A DNA stretch of 39,577 nucleotides from the NCBI GenBank assembly GCA_002751075.1, contig NAOQ01000293.1, positions 13,787-53,363 on the forward strand, in the 5' to 3' direction. Source of the DNA: Ichthyophonus hoferi. Lineage: Eukaryota; Opisthokonta; Ichthyosporea; Ichthyophonida; Ichthyophonidae. The notes beneath the pieces were generated by a model, which was not told the origin of the DNA, did no database searches, and worked only from the letters and a program-made list of their open reading frames with translations. This document shows positions 35,996 through 39,577 of the stretch, in pieces. A program made the position numbers and the translations under genes. How positions within the stretch are numbered: the first letter of the stretch is position 1; every line of letters begins with the position of its first letter.

Positions 35996-36383
35996 TAACA
36001 CCAACATACTTATTATAAGTATAACACTATTATCTCTCTTTTTCTCTACTGAAACATAAATACATTGATAATAAATTAATAAATATATAAGGATCAACAA
36101 GAATAATTTCCTGCTGTTAGGCTGGAAGTGATAATAGCCAATAATATAGGTATATTAAACACATGAAAATTTAAAACACTTCCATGAATAAACATGAGCT
36201 ATAAGGAGAGCTAGAGCAAAAAAACCTAAACTATAACTATGCGTCCTTAATTAAGCCACTCCAATAACATATATATAGTTTAAAGTACTACCTACACGCC
36301 ATTATAATTACTACCGCAACCAATGAAAAAGATAACTTCTTGTTGCCATGGATACCAATTGTTGACATCAGTCTATTGGCCAT
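26549..36383 (-). CDS. GT49 glycosyltransferase (B4GAT1/LARGE-type), fourteen exons
   Basis: Exons in transcript order: 36383-36292, 35477-35375, 34527-34301, 33809-33655, 33222-33182, 32643-32544, 32152-32118, 31647-31519, 31029-30922, 30303-30166, 29582-29391, 28434-28217, 27387-27199, 26615-26549. They join in phase to 597 aa. Exon 1 (ccATGG start) encodes a short N-terminus, KK, and a hydrophobic span (17-30): a type II Golgi anchor. Residues 31-235 form a stem with sequons at N93 and N98. The GT49 domain begins near VHIVSQGTLDRIPHL (246-260) and GPVSFAVLLP; LILDIDVVPN carries the metal-binding DxD (D342, D344); IRFEPYYMA (454-462), ESFVDRGGNK (471-480) and FLVDIPHGEP (501-510) are family signatures. 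A polar segment and a Pro-rich tail follow. There is no GT8 domain, so it is not a full LARGE. GT49 enzymes add glucuronic acid or similar sugars to O-mannosyl or N-acetyllactosamine glycans; the acceptor here is unknown. The exon 1-2 join is the weakest: an acceptor at 35491 is stronger but out of phase. Confidence 0.9.
27868..28195. repeat. (TACTACTA)n microsatellite in GT49 intron 12, broken by a gap
   Basis: Regular ACTATACT/TACTACTA units (period 8) appear on both sides of the N run. On the transcript strand the repeat starts about 20 bases after the exon 12 donor. The repeat most likely caused the gap. Open frames through it are artefacts. Confidence 0.95.
27898..28110. other. Assembly gap (213 N) inside GT49 intron 12
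   Basis: The exons on either side join in phase (TT + C = Phe513), so no coding exon need be missing. Confidence 0.99.
28774..28829. repeat. (TATAG)n followed by (TAA)n, GT49 intron 11
   Basis: Five TATAG units pass directly into about ten TAA units. Confidence 0.9.
29217..29300. repeat. Purine-rich GA/GAAA tract, GT49 intron 11
   Basis: About 80 bases of GAGA and GAAA. On the transcript strand this is a pyrimidine tract soon after the exon 11 donor rather than before an acceptor. Confidence 0.8.
32345..32480. repeat. TATAC/CTATA pentanucleotide repeat, GT49 intron 6
   Basis: Imperfect TATAC, CTATA and ACAAT units. It generates the Tyr/Ile-rich 90-aa frame at 32303-32575, which is not a gene. 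Confidence 0.8.
33850..33955. repeat. ATAGTAGGATAGTAT minisatellite, GT49 intron 3
   Basis: Four to five units of about 19-22 bases with small differences, about 40 bases upstream of the exon 4 acceptor on the transcript strand. Confidence 0.75.
35956..35995. repeat. (TAA)13 microsatellite, GT49 intron 1
   Basis: Uninterrupted trinucleotide run. Confidence 0.95.
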
Positions 36384-38457
36384 GGTAGCAAATAAATAGC
36401 GTGAACTGTAATTGAAAAGCTACTATCAATGTTAAAGCATAAAGATGTATAGTATCTGGTTAAAAGAATATTCATACAATCAGTCAATTCTTGTTCGTGT
36501 TCATTTAAAGGAGTAGTGAATGTGAGCAGGATAGCATTGCATGTATGATATATGTGATGGTTGGCTAGTTATTTAGTAGTTTAGCATTTGATTGTATACA
36601 GAATAAAATATGCCTTAGATATTCAGTTATTCTCATTGCTTGTATGCATGGCAGCAGGGTATTCTGCTGGCTAATGAGACTAAGATTGGTAAGATAGGTT
36701 GGCCTGTCTATAGTAAGGTAGGATGATAGTGATTAACATATTATCCAAATCATGATCGAGATTAAGATATTGGTAGCCAGGAAAAACAAGTTAAAATAGA
36801 CTATGTTATAGTGAAATGATGATTAAATTAGTCTAATAGAATTACAAAATAAGCCAGGCTATTTTTATATATAAAAAATATGTGTATGTGGTTTCTAACT
36901 TAAAAGTTGTATGTTATACTGGTGGCCCAGTTATTGGTATGTATTTTGTGAAAGGATTGGGACCATGAATATATCATGCAAGTGAGACCGATCTGCCCAA
37001 TCATAGAGCAGGACCTTATCAGGTTCAATAAGGCGGGCAAATATTTTATCGGAGTGGTTGACAATTGATTTCACAATAATTTACAGGCTAAATGGATGTT
37101 TAATGTCTTACAATTTTTATTTGCATGTCAAATCACCAGTATTAAATGAAAATATTCAACTAACTGGCCAATATGACAATGGTATTATGATTTATGGTTG
37201 ATAACTCAGGGTAAGTCAACATACCTAGTATAATACACGAGCCAGTTTGGGCAGCCTATAGGTCCGTCGTAGCAACCTGAAGGGACCCTATTCAATCACA
37301 AGCGGTTGTCACACCATGGATTACAAAGAGGTGACCAATAATATTTTAGCTGCGATGCCCATACAACCAATAAAAGAAAGAACATTATTTGTTATTGTAA
37401 CATTGTAACATTAGAAGCAAAGCCCTATTAAAACCAAAAAGATTTCTTTTCTAGTGCTGTCAAAATTGTTGCAAACTGACCTCTGTGATATTTTATTGAT
37501 GGTAATAATTAGCAACTTATTAGAAGTAAAGACAAGTGTACGCAATTTTCTATCGTCATTTTCTTAACATCTTCCCATTAATAATGGTTGATTTATTGGA
37601 AGTATCTGAATGCATGTACTTTAATTGGATGTTGTAGCAATAGTGCATTCCAACAATACGCTAAGTTTTAAAATTGATTTTCATTGGATATTCGTTGTAA
37701 ATGAGCGGCATTATAAAACTACACTTGCTAATTGATTCGTTTTAATGGTAATCTTACTGGAGTTGTCAGGATGGCCTATTTATGGCAGGATAGTATTTCC
37801 TGCTCAAATGGACAGTGTATTTGATTTTTTTTAGGAAGGAATATTTATTAAATTTAGATATTTCTTTATCTAGCTATAGTTATTTATATTATTAGCTATT
37901 TCTATTGCGTACATAGTCCGAAACAATATTGTGTAATCAGCGTGTATTGGCGTTGTTACAAACAAGTGAAGTTCACTCTAAATGTAAAACTCATTTGTAT
38001 AGATATATATAAAACAAAATTCATACAAAAAAAAAGATAACTGTCTTATATTTAGCTTTTAGTACCATAAAACATAAATTTACTAAGTACTGACAGTGTG
38101 ACTGGCTCATGTCACTCAACGGGAAGTTTTTAAACACGATAATTAAAATTAAAAGGAATAAATTTGAGCCAATAGATAAATAATAATTATTATTTCATTT
38201 GTTAGCTTAAACGGCCTATGACGTAAAAATAGCGTCATCACCTTACATCATATTTTTAAATGAGAGATTTAGTTGTATTGCAATCTAGGGTACATATATA
38301 TATAATATATATTACTATTTATTTTGTATACCTACTATATCTATTATACCTAATTTAAAGTATTAACTGTATATATTATATATACTCTTCGGGAAAGGCA
38401 GGCATACTTTATAACGACTATATTATTTTTGTTGTATAAATATAATAAAACAACAAC
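36384..38457. promoter_or_regulatory. Shared upstream region of divergent GT49 and PSMB2
   Basis: The two start codons face away from each other across 2,074 bases with no open frame of note, so this stretch should hold both promoters and leaders. CCAAT/ATTGG pentamers are scattered through it. I see no CpG-rich segment and no convincing TATA element for either gene. Confidence 0.5.
38219..38237. promoter_or_regulatory. Inverted CRE/ATF half-sites upstream of PSMB2
   Basis: TGACGTAAAAATAGCGTCA: TGACG and CGTCA as a perfect 5-bp inverted pair, 221-239 bases before the PSMB2 ATG. CREB/ATF-family factors bind TGACG half-sites. Function here is inferred only from sequence and position. Confidence 0.35.
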
Positions 38458-39577
38458 ATGGATTTCCTGATTGGTGTAACTGGAAAGGACTTTACCCTTG
38501 TGTTAGCTGACAAGATCGCTGCTAGGAGCATTCTTGTCATGAAGTCAGGTTAGTCTATCCTCAGCATTACCTTTTATTGTAGTATTTGGGTATTTTTGTT
38601 GAATTGTTTAGTTTTTTGCACACGAGATTATGTGCACCGGTTTTTAATGTCAAAACCTAGTTTCTTTTCTAGCTTAGCTCAGTGTTGCATTAACATGCTT
38701 GCAAAGTCGGGTGATCTTATCTATTACTGTATTAGATTAAGTTTTTATTTGTTGGGGCCGAATCAAACAGAGTATTATTCTTTTATATGTATGAGAATCA
38801 GGTGCATATTGCTACACCTTGACTGGAATATAATATTATAACAAGCCTTTAAAACTATATTTTTTTCCGTTTTATTAATATCTACCTTTCCCTTTCTATC
38901 ACTTTTTCTTATTCTTTAAGGATTAATTTATTTTTTGTTTCTTCCTTCTCCCCTCTTCCTATTTCGTTGCACTGTCTTTAACTTTCCCTTACATTTTCTC
39001 CCAGTGTATTTTTTAGTCTTTTTTTGTTTTTTTCAGCTCTTCCCCTGTATCCATCTCTCCCTCTCCCCCCCTCTCTCTTTCTAATTATACCCACTTCCAA
39101 CCTTTATCTATCTTATGCACCAATTATATCCCCCTCTCCTATCTCTTCTATTCTGCTATTGGTCTATTAAATTTAAATTCTACAACCACTAAGCTCTACC
39201 TCTAGCATATTTTAATTATAACTAACCAACCAACCAAGGCCATCATTCACAACACATAGGTATACTATCTATTCCACAATTAGTTTTAACCCTCTAACCT
39301 GGTTGGCCTACAGACCAAGATAAAATGCTTGACCTTGGCAACAGCACCGTGTTGGTAATGTCTGGTGATCAAGGTGACTGTGCCAACTTTGGAGAGTATA
39401 TTATGGCCAATGTTAAACTATATAGCATGAAGAATGGTATGTATGATGGTATAGTATACAAGATAGGATAGGAAAGTATGTAAGAAAGTATGTAGGATCA
39501 TATGTATGATAGTATGTATGATAGTATGTATGATAGTATGTATGATAGTATGTATGATAGTATGTAGGATAGTATGT
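38458..39577 (+). CDS. PSMB2: Proteasome subunit beta type-2 (beta-4 of 20S), 5' part
   Basis: Exon 1 38458-38548 and exon 2 39314-39436 are visible; the rest lies past the right edge. The first 71 aa are MDFLIGVTGKDF...ADKIAARSI...MKSDQDKML...GDCANFGEYIMANVKLYSMKN, matching human PSMB2 (MEYLIGIQGPDY...[20 protein letters not shown]...FAEYIQKNVQLYKMRNG) throughout. This is a structural, non-catalytic beta subunit of the 20S core, made without a propeptide and lacking the N-terminal catalytic Thr; the start at MDFLIG fits. The ATG context aacATGG is favourable. Both donors are phase 1 (G|GTTAGT and G|GTATGT), and exon 2 completes Asp31. It is divergent from the GT49 gene. Confidence 0.95.
38880..39085. 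repeat. Long C/T-rich tract in PSMB2 intron 1
   Basis: About 200 bases strongly enriched in pyrimidines, ending with CTCCCCCCCTCTCTCTTTC. It contains TTTTTGTTTTTTTCAG (AG at 39035-39036), a textbook 3' splice site that is stronger than the real acceptor CTGGTTGGCCTACAG at 39313. Confidence 0.85.
39437..39577. repeat. (GTATGTATGATA)n array starting at the PSMB2 exon 2 donor
   Basis: Irregular GTATG/GATAG units begin at the donor itself (GTATGTATGATGG) and become a regular 12-base GATAGTATGTAT array from about 39500 to the window edge. Confidence 0.9.

Noticed and set aside
38435-38442. TATAAATA upstream of PSMB2
   Set aside because: It lies only 16 bases before the ATG, too close to serve as a TATA box for a transcript that includes that start codon.

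Overview
The window is AT-rich nuclear DNA from an intron-rich eukaryote, most likely an animal. Its spliced genes match the exon content and length of ZFAND2 (AN1 zinc finger), mitochondrial HADH, a GT49 glycosyltransferase (B4GAT1/LARGE family) and proteasome subunit PSMB2. Short exons, introns of roughly 0.1-1 kb, GT-AG splice sites and many microsatellites suggest a compact early-branching metazoan such as a sponge or placozoan, but the species cannot be fixed from the sequence. I see no rRNA, tRNA, CRISPR array or bacterial-style operon.

Layout. 1-12.9 kb is gene-poor. It starts in a tandem satellite (unit about 145 bp), carries fragments of a dispersed repeat family near 1.7-2.2 kb and 9.9-10.6 kb, and holds one intronless ORF of 488 aa (7728-9194) that I do not recognise. 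From 12.96 kb four spliced genes follow: ZFAND2-like (+, 12965-16342, six exons), HADH (-, 18337-21760, seven exons, tail-to-tail with ZFAND2), a GT49 glycosyltransferase (-, 26549-36383, fourteen exons) and PSMB2 (+, from 38458, cut by the window end). Between HADH and GT49 lie a possible two-exon orphan gene (-, 22482-23761) and a third copy of the dispersed repeat (24.0-24.84 kb). GT49 and PSMB2 are divergent and share about 2.1 kb of upstream DNA.

The four recognised genes are housekeeping or secretory-pathway genes with no obvious shared pathway: ZFAND2 proteins and PSMB2 both touch proteasomal degradation, HADH does fatty-acid beta-oxidation in mitochondria, and GT49 enzymes act on glycans in the Golgi. 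All exon joins given here are phase-consistent and were read by eye from splice sites and protein similarity; no search was run.

Two assembly gaps are present. The first (17015-17382) is bounded by two identical 160-base copies of the same sequence and is probably a false gap over overlapping contig ends. The second (27898-28110) lies in a TAC/TA microsatellite inside a GT49 intron. The most unusual points are the unrecognised intronless gene, tandem arrays that begin exactly at 5' splice sites, the dispersed repeat family with its repeated module order, and a high density of CCAAT/ATTGG in the introns.
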